Below, piece after piece: positions 35,522 to 48,700 of a stretch of DNA of 64,000 nucleotides. The translations under genes were made by a program, and so were the position numbers. The notes under the pieces are model-generated. The model saw only the letters and a list, made by a program, of their open reading frames with translations, had not been told where the DNA came from and ran no database searches. Origin of the DNA: Taudactylus pleione (Eukaryota > Chordata > Amphibia > Anura > Myobatrachidae); NCBI GenBank assembly GCA_031769625.1, contig JAUIMM010000200.1:51544001-51608000 (forward strand), written 5' to 3'. The stretch's first letter is position 1. Each line of letters opens with the position of its first letter.

Positions 35522-36707
35522 GTGCAGTATATTGATCGTACAGCTGATGAACGATATATCGTTAAGTGTGTGCACACAATATATCTATGAATTATGTCGT
35601 TTACAGATATGTCGTGTCGGCTGTTCAGCACGGCATATGCAATATATCTTGCAGATCTATCGTGCGCATCTGCTTGTGTGTACGGACAACCCACTGACCG
35701 ACTGTACTCTGGCAGCAGGAGCCGATGACACTGACATCACAACTGGGCAGGCAAATGTAAATGGCTGCCCATCTGTGATGTCTGCTCAGACCAGATCGTG
35801 CGGTCAATTGTTAAGTGTGGTAAGTGGCGCTTACCAAAATCGGCCGCTAAGTCTATGGGTCCGTTGCACTGTGTTGCAGCCGATGTCATTTGTAAAGAAA
35901 CATTTACCGCTGACTTCTCAGATCCGCCATTTGCGTCAGAAAAGTCAGCATGGGATGAACGTCTGAAACATCGGTCGCACCATCGGACCTCTGTGCAAAC
36001 CTATGGTTGTTCAGTACACCCATCGTAAGTAAGATGCCTGGGCCAGTGACACTGCGACTGAAGACACAGTCGCGGGCTTCAACATGCACCCAAAATGGTC
36101 ACAACACTCCTGCATTTCTGTTGCCACTCCCCCGTTACCTCTTCCAAGCGGTCGCTGTCATCCTGTGTCCTAATGCACAGTGTGGCTCAGATGCATGCAC
36201 AGTAGAAGAAACATTATCCAGTTGCGGCCGAATCTAAACTGGCCCCAAGTCCTTACATTATATCAATCTAATCTCAAGTGACAAACACACAACATGAAGA
36301 CACCATGTGATAAAGTGAGCATGTCCATGGCGATTCCACAACAAGAAAGAAGGTAATATGAGCCATGTGCTGATAATCAAGTGCTCATCACTACTGATCA
36401 TCAAGGAGTAGCCAGCGCCTCTATACACAATAAGGAACAGTGTGGTCTGGAGAACCCGGGTTTGTGCTAACACCATGCCAAGGAGAAGATAATCTCACCT
36501 ATCTCAGAGAGGTAATTGCTGAAAACTCTTATAAAACAATTTAGATCATCTTTTTGGTACATTTTTGAAATAGGGACATAAGATAGTGCACCTGAAAAAG
36601 GGCCATGGCCTCATGGGGAAGGGCCAAGGAAGAGATAGAGGGGGGGCAGGAGATGCTGGGGATAAAAGAAGAGGAAGCTACAAGTGAGAATGATAATAAA
36701 CAGGAAC
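35522..36707. other. Right-arm sequence without gene
   Basis: Reverse complement of about 1500-2530 and 3081-3150. It includes about 100 bp at 35753-35850 missing from the left arm. Part of an older MITE beginning GCTGGGTACACACT at about 34974. Confidence 0.4.
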
Positions 36708-36710
36708 ATA

Positions 36711-37259
36711 GGGGGTCATTCAGACCCGCTCACGCGGGAAGTTCGCTCGCAAGCGGGTCGATGTTCCCCCACTGCACATGCGCATGACGGAGGGAGCTCC
36801 GTCGTGCGCATGCGCGAGACCCGGCGAGCGACGGGCTCTCCATCACTCCGGGTCTCGCACCAAAGGGGGCGTGCTGTCGATGTTGATTGACAGCACGCCC
36901 CCTTTAGTGGGCGTGCCGGGGGCGTGCCTGCCAGACGGAGGCGTTCCCATGGGAACACCTACCGTCTGAAGCCGGCCCCACTGACATCACTAGTGATGTC
37001 AGTGGGAGTGATTTTGGCTCTGATAGAGCCAAAATCACTCCAGGGCTTGCGGCAGTGCGACCCTACCGCAGGTCTCCGTCGCAAGCCTGATGGTCGTGAT
37101 GGTCAAGACCATCGCGACCATCATCATGGACGCTCGCATATGCTGTGCGTGGTCACCCATAGCTATGCGAGCGGCCAGGAGGCCGCTCCATTTTCATGGA
37201 GGAGGGCCCTGATTCAGAGCGAGCGCTCTGGTCAGAGTGTTCAGCTCTGAATCAGGCCC
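36711..37259 (-). mobile_element. Hairpin-chain MITE, copy 5
   Basis: 549 bp, flanked by ATA at 36708-36710 and 37260-37262. The left arm shows the unoccupied site near 1497 (CAGGCCTGTCTATG-type context with a single ATA equivalent). The left-hand terminal repeat reads GGGGGTCATTCAG. Stem sequences are a mixture of those of copies 3 and 4. Confidence 0.9.
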
Positions 37260-37401
37260 ATAGACAGGCCCGAACAGCGCCCCCTGCCCTGTGGTGCCCT
37301 GTGCCACGGCACATGTCGCACTACCTTAGTTACAGTCCTGCAAGCAACATCAAATACATACAGTTACCATGTCTACACTCTTCATTTCTCTATCATTATA
37401 A

Positions 37402-37545
37402 TTTTATTTGTTATTTATATAGCACATATATCGCAGCTCTTTCCAGAGAAAATTTCAGTCATTCATATCAGTCCCTGACCCAATGGAGCTTACAGTCTAA
37501 AACAACAAGAATCACCCTTACGATCCCCAATTAGGGCGCACCTAT
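37402..37545. repeat. Old interspersed repeat fragment, right arm
   Basis: Reverse-complement partner of 1212-1350, with the same TGTAAGCTCC core. Confidence 0.5.
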
Positions 37546-37595
37546 ATAGTTATAAAGAAGTATCCTAAGTTAATATAAAAAGCAAGTCTGGATTG

Positions 37596-37596
<1 letters not shown>

Positions 37597-37628
<32 letters not shown>
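37597..37628. repeat. TA microsatellite, right arm
   Basis: Pure TA dinucleotide run at the position paired with 1077-1162. Confidence 0.85.
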
Positions 37629-37633
<5 letters not shown>

Positions 37634-37763
37634 GAAGGTGCACACACAGACACACTAATGCACTAATGTTTTTTTCTGTCAGGAGACAATTCACCTACCT
37701 GTATATATTTGGATAGTGGGAGGAACTTGGAGGAAACTTACGCAAGCACAGGGAGAACATACA

Positions 37764-37910
37764 GGGGTAAATGTACTAAGCCTTGGAAAGAGATAAAGTA
37801 CCAACCAATTAGCTCCTAACTCTAATTATTCAAACACAGCCTGTAAACTGACATTTAGAAGCTGATTGGTTGGTACATTATATCTCTCCAAGGCTTAGTA
37901 CATCTCTCCC
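37764..37910. mobile_element. 147-bp MITE, right-arm copy
   Basis: Reverse-complement partner of 798-944, with the same length and a flanking ACA triplet on both sides. Confidence 0.8.
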
Positions 37911-38825
37911 ACAAACTCTACTCTACTGTAATCTAGATATTGATGTTGTTTACATTTACCCTTCTCTTTTATATTGGGGCACTCATAACAAAATGTTCTT
38001 TTTCTAAAATATTCTCTTTTTTTGTACTGTAAGTTCATGTAAATCCAGTTATAACTGATGTATACATTGTATAAGTAGGATAGCTGTAACTCAGCAGCAT
38101 TGGTTGCTATGGTTGCTATGACGTCATACACCTATCCTGTGACATCACAGTACTTCATCCTGTAACATCCTACCTACAGTTGGTGCAGTTTCCAGTTACT
38201 GGCCAGGAAGGAGGAAGGTGAGTTCTACATAGCAGGGTAAGATGGAGGGGGGTAAGGAGAGTGCAGTATAATAGGGTGAAAGGCAGGACAAGATAGATAG
38301 AACAGGGAATATATGTACAAGGACATATAATTAGGAGAAGTACAGGGACGAATAACACATTTAGGCATAAAAATGTATCATGTAGTATTAGAGAAATTAC
38401 ACATACAGTAAGTACAGTGGCTGGAAGAACAGGGACTTGGGTCATGGAAGAGGAAAAGACAAGAGATCTGTCCATGTGAGATAGTAACAAAGGACGATGC
38501 AGAGTGAGAAGGGCTGGCAGAGGGATCATTAGTAATACAATGGGCTGAGAGGAGGTACAGGTTGATGGAGTGAGAGACAGACGGAGCAGATAAATTAATT
38601 TGTTTCAGATAAATGTGCTCAGCATGTGATAACAATGACTGTACATACAGAAGTTTAAGGGTATATTTATCAACTAAGCCCAATTGCAATGATTAAGCCG
38701 ATTTTATTTATCACCACATGCATTGTGAGCAAGAGACATGCCCCCATATCCCTTATCATATTTGTTCCCATTTACCCCCAATTGTCACATATGACCCCCA
38801 TAAGTGCAAACTGCTCATCTCTAAA

Positions 38826-39176
38826 GCTGGGTGGACACTTAGCGCTATATTGGACGTTCAATCGAATGGCCGATTTATCGCAAGCATGTCGGTGGGTGTG
38901 TACCATAGATATGTCAGTGAATGATGCTGTTCACAGACATATCGCAACGGCTTTGCAGCAGAGCAGACGGCCTATACATCTACAGATATGTCTGCCGATC
39001 GCACGTACACTTGCTGCAGGGACTCGGCGGTGAGTGACAGCTCAACTGGGTGGGCAAATGTAAATGCCCGCCCAGTTGTGACATCAGGCCCGTCACATCG
39101 GGCGGACGATTGGTAAGTGTATATGTACTTACCAATCGTCACATAGATCGGCAGGTTGACCTAGTGTGTAACCAGC
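38826..39176. mobile_element. 351-bp MITE outside the palindrome
   Basis: Starts GCTGGGTGGACACTTAG and ends CTAGTGTGTAACCAGC, which are imperfect terminal inverted repeats. The interior has stems such as GCCCGCCCAGTTGTG and CGATTGGTAAGTGTATATG. It is related to the older MITE at about 1975-3166 and 34974-36240, which ends in the same GCTGGGTACACACT motif. Confidence 0.65.
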
Positions 39177-39295
39177 AATGTGAGTTTTGTATGGTTCTAA
39201 CATGGTCTTAACACTAGGGAAGATAAAACCTGGAGCAGATAACTTGGGCCTCTATGAGGTAGGATCTCGGTTTTGGATGAAAGAGTAATAAAAAC

Positions 39296-40807
39296 TAGGG
39301 ATGTGCGCCGGACCATTTTGGATTTGGATTTGGTTCTAATTTGTCGTCCGGCTTTGGATTTGGATTTGCCAAACTGCGGTGACTGGCTTTGGATTTGGAT
39401 TTGGATTTTTTTACAAAAATTGACAAAAAAAGCTAAAATCACATAAATTGGTCTTTTTTCTCTTCCTAGAGTATTATTAACCTCAATAACATTAATTTCC
39501 AGTCAATTTAGACCATATCACAGCTTATAATATTGTTTTCAACATTATTGGCCAAAGGCTGCAGTGAGCTGACTGGTTACTAAGCGACAAAGCAGTGGCA
39601 CAACGACACAGGCATCACAGTATAAAGCACCTCTATGACACATTGCCACACAGCAGTGGCAGAAATGAAAAGTAATGCACCCACCCAGTGGGGTACGGCC
39701 AGCAGAGTCACAGTACTTGTTTAAATAGTGGGCTACGGCCCAAGGAGTCACAGTGCACAATCTTATTCACATTACACCGCACATAGGGCCTGATTCACAT
39801 TACACCATAGCGTAGTGTCTCTTATTTATGTTACAACACACACAGTAGTGCCCCTTTTACACAATGCCCACAGTAGTGACCCTTTTACACAGTGCCCACA
39901 GTAGTGCCACTTTTACACAATGCCCACAGTAGTGGTGTCCCTTACACAATGCCCCCAGTAGTGGTTCCTCCAATGCAGTCCCCTTAGTAGTAGGCTCCCC
40001 TATGCAGTGCCCCCAGTAGAATGCCCCCCAGTAGTATACCCCCCATTAGCATGCCACCCAGTAGTATGCCCCCCATTAGCAGGCCCCCCCAGTAGTATGC
40101 CCCCCATTAGCATGCCCCCCATTAGCAGCCCCCCCAGTAGTATGGCCCCCCAGTAGTAGGCTGCCCCAGTAGCAGGCCCCCCCAGTAGTAGGCTGCCCCA
40201 GTAGTAGCCCCCCCTGTAGTAAGGCCCCCCCAGTAGTATGGCCCGCCCCAGTAGTAGCCCCCCCAGTAGCAGGCCCCCCCAGTAGTATGCCCCCCCAGTA
40301 GTATGGCCCCCCCAATAGCAGGCCCCTCCAGTAGCAGACCCCCCCAGTAGCAGACCCCCCCCCAGTAGCGCCCCCGGCCCTTACACAAGTAAAAAAAAAA
40401 AAACTTACCTGATTCCCCGCTCCCGTGCCATCCTCTCTGCTATCACACGCTGAGGAGGGAGCCGGGGAAGATGGAGCTCGTGTGTGAGCTCCAGCCGGCT
40501 CCCTCCGTGCAGCAGCCAATGAGAGTCTGTGTGACTCTCATTGGCTGCTGTAAAAAACACACAGCTGCCGCTGGCGGCTGTGTGTTTGTATCTGTGTAGG
40601 GCAGACCGCTATTACAGCGCTCTGCCCTACACAATAGGAGCCCTGATGTCGTATTCTCTAATGATAATCCGACATCAGGCGGCCGCCGTTCGGCCCCGAA
40701 TGGGGATCCGAGTCAGGCGGTGAACACCCGAACAGGGTTCGGGTGGACTTGGATCCCCAATGTTCGGAGCGGTTAGGATTCCACAGAATCCGAACCGCTC
40801 ATCTCTA
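39296..40807. mobile_element. Old non-autonomous hAT relative
   Basis: Begins TAGGGATGTGCGCCGGACC and ends GAACCGCTCATCTCTA, diverged versions of the termini of copies A, B and C. The flanking octamers ATAAAAAC (39288) and ATTAAACC (40808) match at six of eight positions. The first about 200 bp resemble the 3' end of copy C (TTAACCTCAATAAC phrase). The interior has no transposase, only short tandem repeats and a GC-rich block. Confidence 0.8.
39850..40378. repeat. C-rich minisatellite (CAGTAGTAtgcCCCCC type)
   Basis: Degenerate units of 15-20 bp built on CAGTAGTA plus a C5-C8 tract, about 25-30 copies, becoming more regular after 40020. The minus strand is a long series of G runs. Open frames here encode only Tyr/Trp/Gly repeats and are not genes. 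A similar but shorter array lies at 60700-60960. Confidence 0.9.
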
Positions 40808-40899
40808 ATTAAACCGCATTAATAGAAAAATGTATAAAATTGAAAGTCACAACAAAATGTAGTAGTAAAATTATACAAATAGTATGTTTAACCAAGAAA

Positions 40900-41101
40900 T
40901 TTTGAAGGCAGGACGGCAGACGACTGGAGGGATCTGCAGAATGAAGGAAGACAGGATCTGCAGTGTGTCATTTCCCATATGTAGGATGTCAGACACATCT
41001 GGAGCAGTGGCGTAGTCAGGACAGCAGAAAAATGGAAGGAGCTGCGGAATGCAAGAAGGCAGGATCTGCATTGTTTCTTTTCCCACATGTAGGCCGTCAG
41101 A
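40900..41101. repeat. Minisatellite, left part
   Basis: Two units of the type GGCAGATGACTGGAGGGAGC - GGAAGGCAGGATCTGCA - TTTTCCCACATGTAGGACG. The array is interrupted at 41101 by the 12.7-kb element and resumes at 53814. Confidence 0.88.
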
Positions 41102-41754
41102 CAGTGGCGTAACTAGGATCTTCGGAGCCCCGGGCAAATTTAAGATTGGAGCCGTCCCTCCCCAATCCAAGTTCAGCACCCCTCCACGCGCGGCAAAAAA
41201 TGGGCATGGTCAAACGATGAAAGGGGCATGGCTACTGAAAATGGGGCGAGCCAACATGACACGCCACCAATTTCTTGTCAGTCTGGGAACATTCCTTTCT
41301 ATTCCATATGCACCTTACCTATATGGTGGTTTCTCACAATGTGGAACCTCTGAAGAAATACATCCTCCCTAGGACGATGGCGTCTTCAGTCGGTATTCAC
41401 TATTCATGTAGGTCACATCATCTGGACGATGCCTGTTTGTATAGGAATATTAACAAGGTCATCATCATATGATAGCGGTTCAACCAGACTCATCCCCCCT
41501 GTGTAACTTCCTTCTCCCTGCGTCTCTCAGCCATACCATCATCTCACTTCATCATCTCTTAGCCACACCATCATCTCCCTGCATGTCATCTCTTTTTAGC
41601 CACACCATGGCCTCCTCCCCCTGCGTCATCTCTCAGCACACCATCACTGCCCCCCCTGCGTCATCTCTCAGCACACTATCATCTCCCCCCCATGCATCAA
41701 CTCTCAGCACACCATCACCCCCCCGCGTTGTCTCTCAACACAAAGACACACACT
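41102..41754. other. Left unique part of the 12.7-kb element
   Basis: About 400 bp of unique sequence related to 61410-61830 (shared TATTCACTATTCATG and GCGGTTCAACCAGA). A 30-bp tandem repeat built on CATCTCTCAGCACACCATCA follows at about 41520-41745. No gene. Confidence 0.7.
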
Positions 41755-44700
41755 GACACAGATACACACAGACATATACACACACACTGACACAATTACA
41801 CACACTGCCATAGATACACACTGACACAGATACACAGGCATACACAAACACTACCATAGATACACACTAACACATATACACACACACACACTGATAATAT
41901 ACATACACACTGACACTTATACATACTGACAAATACTTAATATATATATAATAACAGATACATACACACAAACACTGACACATATATATATACACACACT
42001 GACAAATATACACATACACCATGACACATATACACACACACACAAAGCCTATACAGACACACACTTACACACACACACAAAGCCTATACAGAAACCCTTA
42101 CACACACAAAGCCAATACAGAGACACTTACACACAAAGCCTATACAGAGACACTTACACATATACACACAAAGCCTATACAGAGAACCTTACACACACAA
42201 AGCCTATACAGAGACACATACATACACACACACACAAAGTCTATACGGACACACTTACACACACAAAGCCTATACAGAGACACTTACACACACAAAGCCA
42301 ATATAGACACCCTTACACACACACACAAAGCTTATACAGACACTTACAAACACAAAGCCTATACAGAGACACTTACACACAAAGCCTATACAGAGACACT
42401 TACACACACACAAAGCCTATACAGAGACATTTACACACAAAGCCTATACAGAGACACTTACACACACAAAGCCTATATAGACACCCTTACACACACACAC
42501 AAAGCTTACACAGAGACACTTACACACACCCCCTATACAGAGACACTTACACACAAAGCCTATACAGAGACACTTACACACACACAAAGCCTATACAGAC
42601 ACTTATACACACACACAAAGCCTATACAGAGACATTTACACACAAAGCCTATACAGAGACACTTACACACACAAATCCTATATAGACACCCTTACACACA
42701 CACACAAAGCTTACACAGAGACACTTACACACACCCCCTATACAGAGACACTTACACACAAAACCTATACAGAGACACTTACACACACACAAAGCATATA
42801 CAGACTTGCACACACACATGAAAAGCTTATACAGAGACACACACAAAGCCTATACAGAGACACTTACACACACAAAGCCTATATAGACACCCTTACACAC
42901 GCACACACAAAGCTTATACAGAGACACTTACACACAAAGCCTATACAGAGACACTTACACACACAAAGCCAATACAGAGACACTTACACACAAAGCCTAT
43001 ACAGAGACACTTACACATATACACACAAAGCCTATACAGAGACACTTACACACACAAAGCCTATACAGAGACACATACATACACACACACACAAAGCCTA
43101 TACAGAGACACATACACACACACAAAGCTTATGCAGAGACACTTACACACAAACACATGCACACACACAAAGCCTATACAGAGACACTTACACACACACA
43201 CACACACAAAGCCTATACAGAAACACTTACACACAAAGCCTATACAGAGACACACACACACAAAGCCTATACAGAGACACTTACACACACACACAAAGTC
43301 TATACAGAGACACTTACACACAAAGCCTATACAGAGACACTTACACACACACACAAAGCCTATACAGAGACTTACACACACAAAGCTTATACAGAGACAC
43401 TTACACACAAAGCCTATACAGAGACACTTACACACACACAAAGCCTATACAGAGACACATACATACACACACACACAAAGCTTATGCAGACACTTACACA
43501 CAAAGCCTATACAGAGACACTTACACACACAAAGCCTATACAGAGACACACACACAAAGCCTATACAGAGACACTTACACACACACAAAGCTTATACAGA
43601 GACACTTACACACACACAAAGCCTATACAGAGACGCTTACAGATACACACACACACACACACAAAGCTTATGCAGAGACACTTACACACAAAGCCTATAG
43701 AGACACTTACATACAAAGCCTATGCAAACACACTTACACACACACACAAAGCATATATAGAGACACTTGCACACAAAGTCTATACAGAGACACTTACACA
43801 CACACAAAGCTTATACAGACACTTACACACACACAAAGCCTATACAGAGACACTTACACACACAAAGCCTATACAGAGACACTTACATATACACACACAC
43901 ACAAAGCTTATGCAGAGACACTTACACACACAGCTTATACAGAGACACTTACACACAAAGCCTATACAGAGACACTTACATACACACATACACACACACA
44001 CACACACAAAGCCTATACAGAGACACACACAAAGCCTATACAGAGACACTTACACACACACACACAAAGCCTATACAGAGACTTACACACACACAAAGCT
44101 TGTACAGAGACACTTACACACACAATGCCTATACAGAGACACTTACACACAAACACAAAGCTTATGCAGAGACACAGATACACTTAGACACAAAGCCTAT
44201 ACAGAGACACTTACACACACAAAGCCTATACAGAGCCACTTACACACACACAAAGCTTATATAGAGACACTTACACACAAAGCCTATACAGAGACACTTA
44301 CACACACATACAAAGCCTATACAGAGACACTTACACACACATGAAGCCTATACAGAGACACTTACACACACAAAGCCTATACAGAGACACCTACACACAA
44401 AGTCTATACAGAGACACTTACACACACACACAAAGCTTATACAGACACTTACACACACACACACACACGAAGCCTATACAGAGACACTTACACACACACA
44501 AAGCTTATACAGAGACACTTACACACACAAAGCCTATACAGAGACACACACACAAAGCCTATACAGAGACACTTACACACCACATACACACACAAAGCTT
44601 ATACAGAGACACTTACACAAACACACAAAGGCTATACAGAGACACTTACACATACACACACAAAGCTTATGCAGAGACACTTACACACAAAGCCTATACA

Positions 44701-45067
44701 GAGACACTTACACACACACAAAGCTTATACAGAGACACTTACACACAAAGACTATACAGAGACACACACAAAGCATATACAGAGACACTTACACACACAC
44801 ACAAAGCCTATACAGAGACACTTACACACACACACACACACACAAAGCTTATACAGAGACACTTACATACAAAGCCTATAGAGAGACACTCACACACACA
44901 AAGCTTATACAGACACTTACACACACAAAGCCTATACAGAGACACTTACACACAAAGCCTATACAGAGACACTTACGCACACACACATATACAAACACAA
45001 AGCCTATACAGAGACACTTACATACAAAGCCTATAGAGAGACACTCACACACACATAGCTTATACAG
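41755..45067. repeat. CA-rich minisatellite (about 28-bp unit), left part
   Basis: Units of the type AAAGCCTATACAGAGACACTTACACAC with variable CA expansions, well over 80 copies. Variants alternate GCCTATA and GCTTATA. The first 300 bp are a more degenerate ACACTGACACAGATACA array. Open frames of up to 395 codons (KAYTETLTHTH repeats) exist in all frames because units are often multiples of three; they are not genes. Confidence 0.96.
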
Positions 45068-45075
45068 ACACTTAC
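45068..45075. other. 8-bp target duplication, left of copy C
   Basis: ACACTTAC immediately before TAGGGGTG. It is repeated exactly at 52261-52268, and both lie inside minisatellite units. Confidence 0.97.
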
Positions 45076-45710
45076 TAGGGGTGTGCACCGGCCACTTTTC
45101 GTGTTTTGTGTTTTGGTTTTGGATCTGGATCTTTCTTCGTGTTTTGGATCTGGATTGGTTTTGCCAAAACCACCCTTCCGTGTTTTGGGTTCTGGGTTTT
45201 GTGTTTTGGATCTGTATTTTTTTTTTAAAAAGCATAAAAACAGCTAAAATCACAGAATTTGTTGGTTTCTCTGCTCCTATGCTATTATTAACCTCAATAA
45301 CCTTAATTTCCACTCATTTCCAGTCTATTCTGAACACCTCACACCTCACAATAGTGTTTTCATGTCCAAAAGGTTGCACCGAGGTAGCTGGATGACTATG
45401 CTAAGCGACACGAGTGGGCGGCACAAACACGTGACCCATCTAGGAGTGACACTGCAGTGGCAGACAGGATGGCAGTTAGAAAAACTAGGCCCCAAACTGT
45501 ACATAATGCAAAGAAAAAAAAGAAGTGCAAGATGGAATTGTCCTTGGGCCCTCCCACCCACCCTTATGTTGTATAAACAGGACATGCACACTTTAACAAA
45601 TCAATCATTTCAGCGCCAGGGTCTGCCACACAACTGTGGCTGAAATGATTGGTTCGTTTGGGCCCCCACAAAACAAGCTGGAAATTAATGTGTCCCTGCA
45701 CAAACTGGCT
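45076..45710 (-). other. 3' end of hAT copy C
   Basis: Noncoding sequence between the transposase stop and the left terminus. It holds repeated TTTTGGATCTGGAT motifs near the end, possible transposase-binding repeats by analogy with subterminal repeats of other hAT elements. The same segment is present at 3800-4439 and, inverted, at 28051-28606. Confidence 0.6.
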
Positions 45711-48700
45711 CTACGGAGGCAAGATGTCATCCTCATCCTCCTCATCCACCGATTCCTCACCCTCTTCAGTGTGTACATCCTCATCCTCACAAAGTATTAA
45801 CTCGTCCCCACTTGAATCCACCACCACAGGTCCCTCTGTACCTTCTGGAGGCTGGTCTCCCTGGAAGAGCTGATAATTCATTTTGATGAACATCATCTTC
45901 TCCACATTCTGTGGAAGCAACCTCCTACGCCTTTCGCTGACAAGGTTCCCGGCTGCACTAAACACTCTTTCGGAGTACACACTGGAGGGGGGGCAACTCA
46001 GGTAAAATAGAGCCAGCTTGTACAGGGGCCTCCAAATTGCCTCTTTTTCCTGCCAGTACAGGTATGGACTGTCTGACATGCCTACTTGGATGCTGTCACC
46101 GATGTAATCCTCCACCATTCTGTCAATGGTGACAGTATCATATGCAGTGACAGTAGACATGTCAGAAATTGTTGCCAGGTCCTTCAGTCCAGACCAGATG
46201 TCCAAACTTGGTCCTGCCTGCCCTGCATCACCGCTAGCGGGTTGCTTAGGATACCTAAGTTTTTTCCTGGCAGCCCCAGTTGCGGGAGAAAATGAAGAAG
46301 GAGCCGTTGACGTGTCACGTTCCGCTTCAGCTGACAGTGTGTTCACCAGCAGGTCTTTGCACCTCTGCAGGCTTGTGTCGGCCGGAAAGAGAGACACCAC
46401 ATAGGCTTTAAACCTAGGATCAAGCACGGTGGCCAAAATGTAGTGGTCTGATTTCAACAGATTGACCACCCTGGAATCCTGGCAAAGCAAATGAAGGGCT
46501 TCATCCACAAGTCCCACATGCCGAGCGGAATCGCTCCGTCTTAGCTCCTCCTTCACTTTCTCCAGCTGCTTCTGCAAAAGCCTGATGAGGGGAATGACCT
46601 GACTCAAGCTGGCTGTGTCTGAACTGACTTCACGTGTGGCAAGTTCGAAGGGCTGGAGAACCTTGCACAACACGGAAATCATTCTCCACTGCGCTTGAGT
46701 CAGGTGCATACCCCCTCCTTTGCCTATGTCATAGGTGGATGTATAGGCTTGTATGGCCTTTTGCTGCTCCTCCATCCTCTGAAGCATATAGAGGGTTGAG
46801 TTCCACCGCGTCACAACCTCTTGCTTCAGGTGATGGCGGGGCAGGTTCAAGAGTGTTTGCTGGCGCTCCAGTCTTCGGCACGCAGTCGCTGAATGGCGAA
46901 AGTGGCCAGAAATTTTTCGGGCCACCCAAAGCGTCTCCTGCACGCCCCTGTCGCTTTTCAGAAAATTCTGCACCACCAAGTTTATTGTGTGAGCAAAACA
47001 TGGGACGTGCTGGAATTTGCCCAGATGTAATGCCCGCACAATATTGGTGGCGTTGTCAGATATCACAAATCCCCAGGAGAGTCTAAGTGGGGTAAGCCAC
47101 TGGGCGATGATTTCCCTCAGTTTCTCTAAGAGGTTGTCGGCGGTGTGCCTCTTACTGAAACCGGTGATACACAGCGTAGCCTGCCTTGTAACGAGCTGGC
47201 GTTTCTGAGATGCTGCTACTGGTGACGCTGCTGCTGTTGCTGCGTAAGGTGATACATCTACCCAGTGGGCTGTCACAGTCATATAGTCCTTAGTCTGCCC
47301 TGTTCCACTTGTCCACATGTCCGTGGTTAAGTGGACATTGTGTACAACGGCATTTTTCAGGACACTGAGGACACTTTTTCTGACGTTTCTGTACAGTCTC
47401 GGTATCGCCTGCCTAGTGAAGTGGAATCTAGACGGGATTTGGAACCGGGGACACACTACCTCCATCAATTGTCTAAATCCCACTGCACTAATGGCGGATA
47501 CCGGACGCACGTCTAACACCAACATAGCAGTCAAGGCCTCAGTTATACGTTTTGCTTCAGGATGACTGCTGTCGTACTTCATCCTCCTCGCTAAGGACTG
47601 TTGGAGGGTCAATTGTTTAGTAAAAGTAGTGGTGTTCCTACTTCCTCTCTGGGATGATGAACGACTCCCAGCAGCAGCAACAGCAGCAGCGGCAGCAGTA
47701 GGCGTAGCAATGCAGGATCCTCCAGAGGAATCCCGGATAGGAGAGTCAGTCATGCCAGTGACATGGCCTGCAGGACTACTTCCGATCCTGACTAAGGAGG
47801 AAATTGACGAGGAGGGAGTTGATGGTGTGGTTTGCAGGCGCTTGGATACAACAGGACAACGGGATTTAGGTGTCCCTGGACTGCTTACGGTCTTAGCCAA
47901 AGTTTCTGAACTTGACAGTAACTTTTTATGAACGCGCTGCAGGTGCCGTATAAGGGAGGATGTTCCTAGGTGGTTGACGTCCCTACCCCTACTTATTTCA
48001 CCTTTACATATGGTACATATGGCAAGACAGTTGTTGTCCGGATTTGGATAGAAATATTGCCAGACCAAAGAGGTGGAATGTTTGGTCTTCTGCCCAGGCA
48101 TGACCGTGATGGGCTTTTTCATCCCACGGACAACAACTGTCTCCCCCGGAGCCTGATTTAAACAAACCACATCACCATCAGAATCCTCCTCGCCAACTTC
48201 CTCCTCAGCGCCAGCTACACCAGTATCCTCATCCTGTTGTACTTCAACAGTGACATCTTCAATTTGCATATCAGCAAGTGGACTGTGGGTGCTCCTTTCA
48301 GCACTTGCAGGGGGCGTGCAAATGGTGGAAAGAGCCACCTCTTCCCGTCCAGTGCTGGGAAGGTCAGGCATCGCAACCACCACCACACTTGGACTCTCCT
48401 TGGGGATTTGTGATATCTTCTTAGAAAGCACAGTTCTTCGCTGTGCTTTTGCCAGCTTAACTCTTTTGATTTTTTTAGTGGGAGGAGGGCTTCCATCGTC
48501 ATGTGAAGCTGAACCACTAGTCATGAACATACTAGGGATCGACCTTAGCCGTTCCTTGCCACTCCGTGTCGTAAATGGCATATTGGCAAGTTTACGTTTC
48601 TCTTCAGCTGATTTAAATGTCTTTTTCAAGGTCATTTTCCTGAACTTTGCCATTTGGGATTGTATGTGCCCTCTACTATGACATTGGGCATCGGCCTTGG

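Larger units (their letters stand above)
28607..38707 (-). repeat. Right arm of giant inverted repeat
   Basis: Reverse-complement partner of 1-15823. Private differences are a 165-bp insertion at 29050-29214, a 618-bp deletion inside the Tc1 copy (junction at 30908-30912), and hairpin-chain MITEs at 34989-35518 and 36711-37259. About 100 bp near 35753-35850 are absent from the left arm, and about 30 bp near 32800 are missing relative to the left arm. These private changes argue against a simple assembly fold-back of one molecule. The arm also runs into a TA repeat at its inner end. Confidence 0.95.

Noticed and set aside
1..38707. The inverted repeat as a plain assembly artefact
   Set aside because: The arms differ by several clean transposon insertions with target duplications, a 618-bp deletion and scattered substitutions, which a fold-back of one molecule would not give. 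Long-read confirmation is still wanted.
40076..40519. Frames with Tyr-Trp-Gly-Gly repeats that resemble a glycine-rich structural protein
   Set aside because: They are the translation of the C-rich minisatellite, open in overlapping frames, with no start context or conserved flank.
42021..45036. Long open frames (up to 395 codons) rich in His, Thr, Lys and Tyr on the plus strand and Cys/Val on the minus strand
   Set aside because: They are produced by the CA-rich minisatellite, occur in several frames at once and have no non-repetitive domain. Similar frames reappear at 52144-53339.
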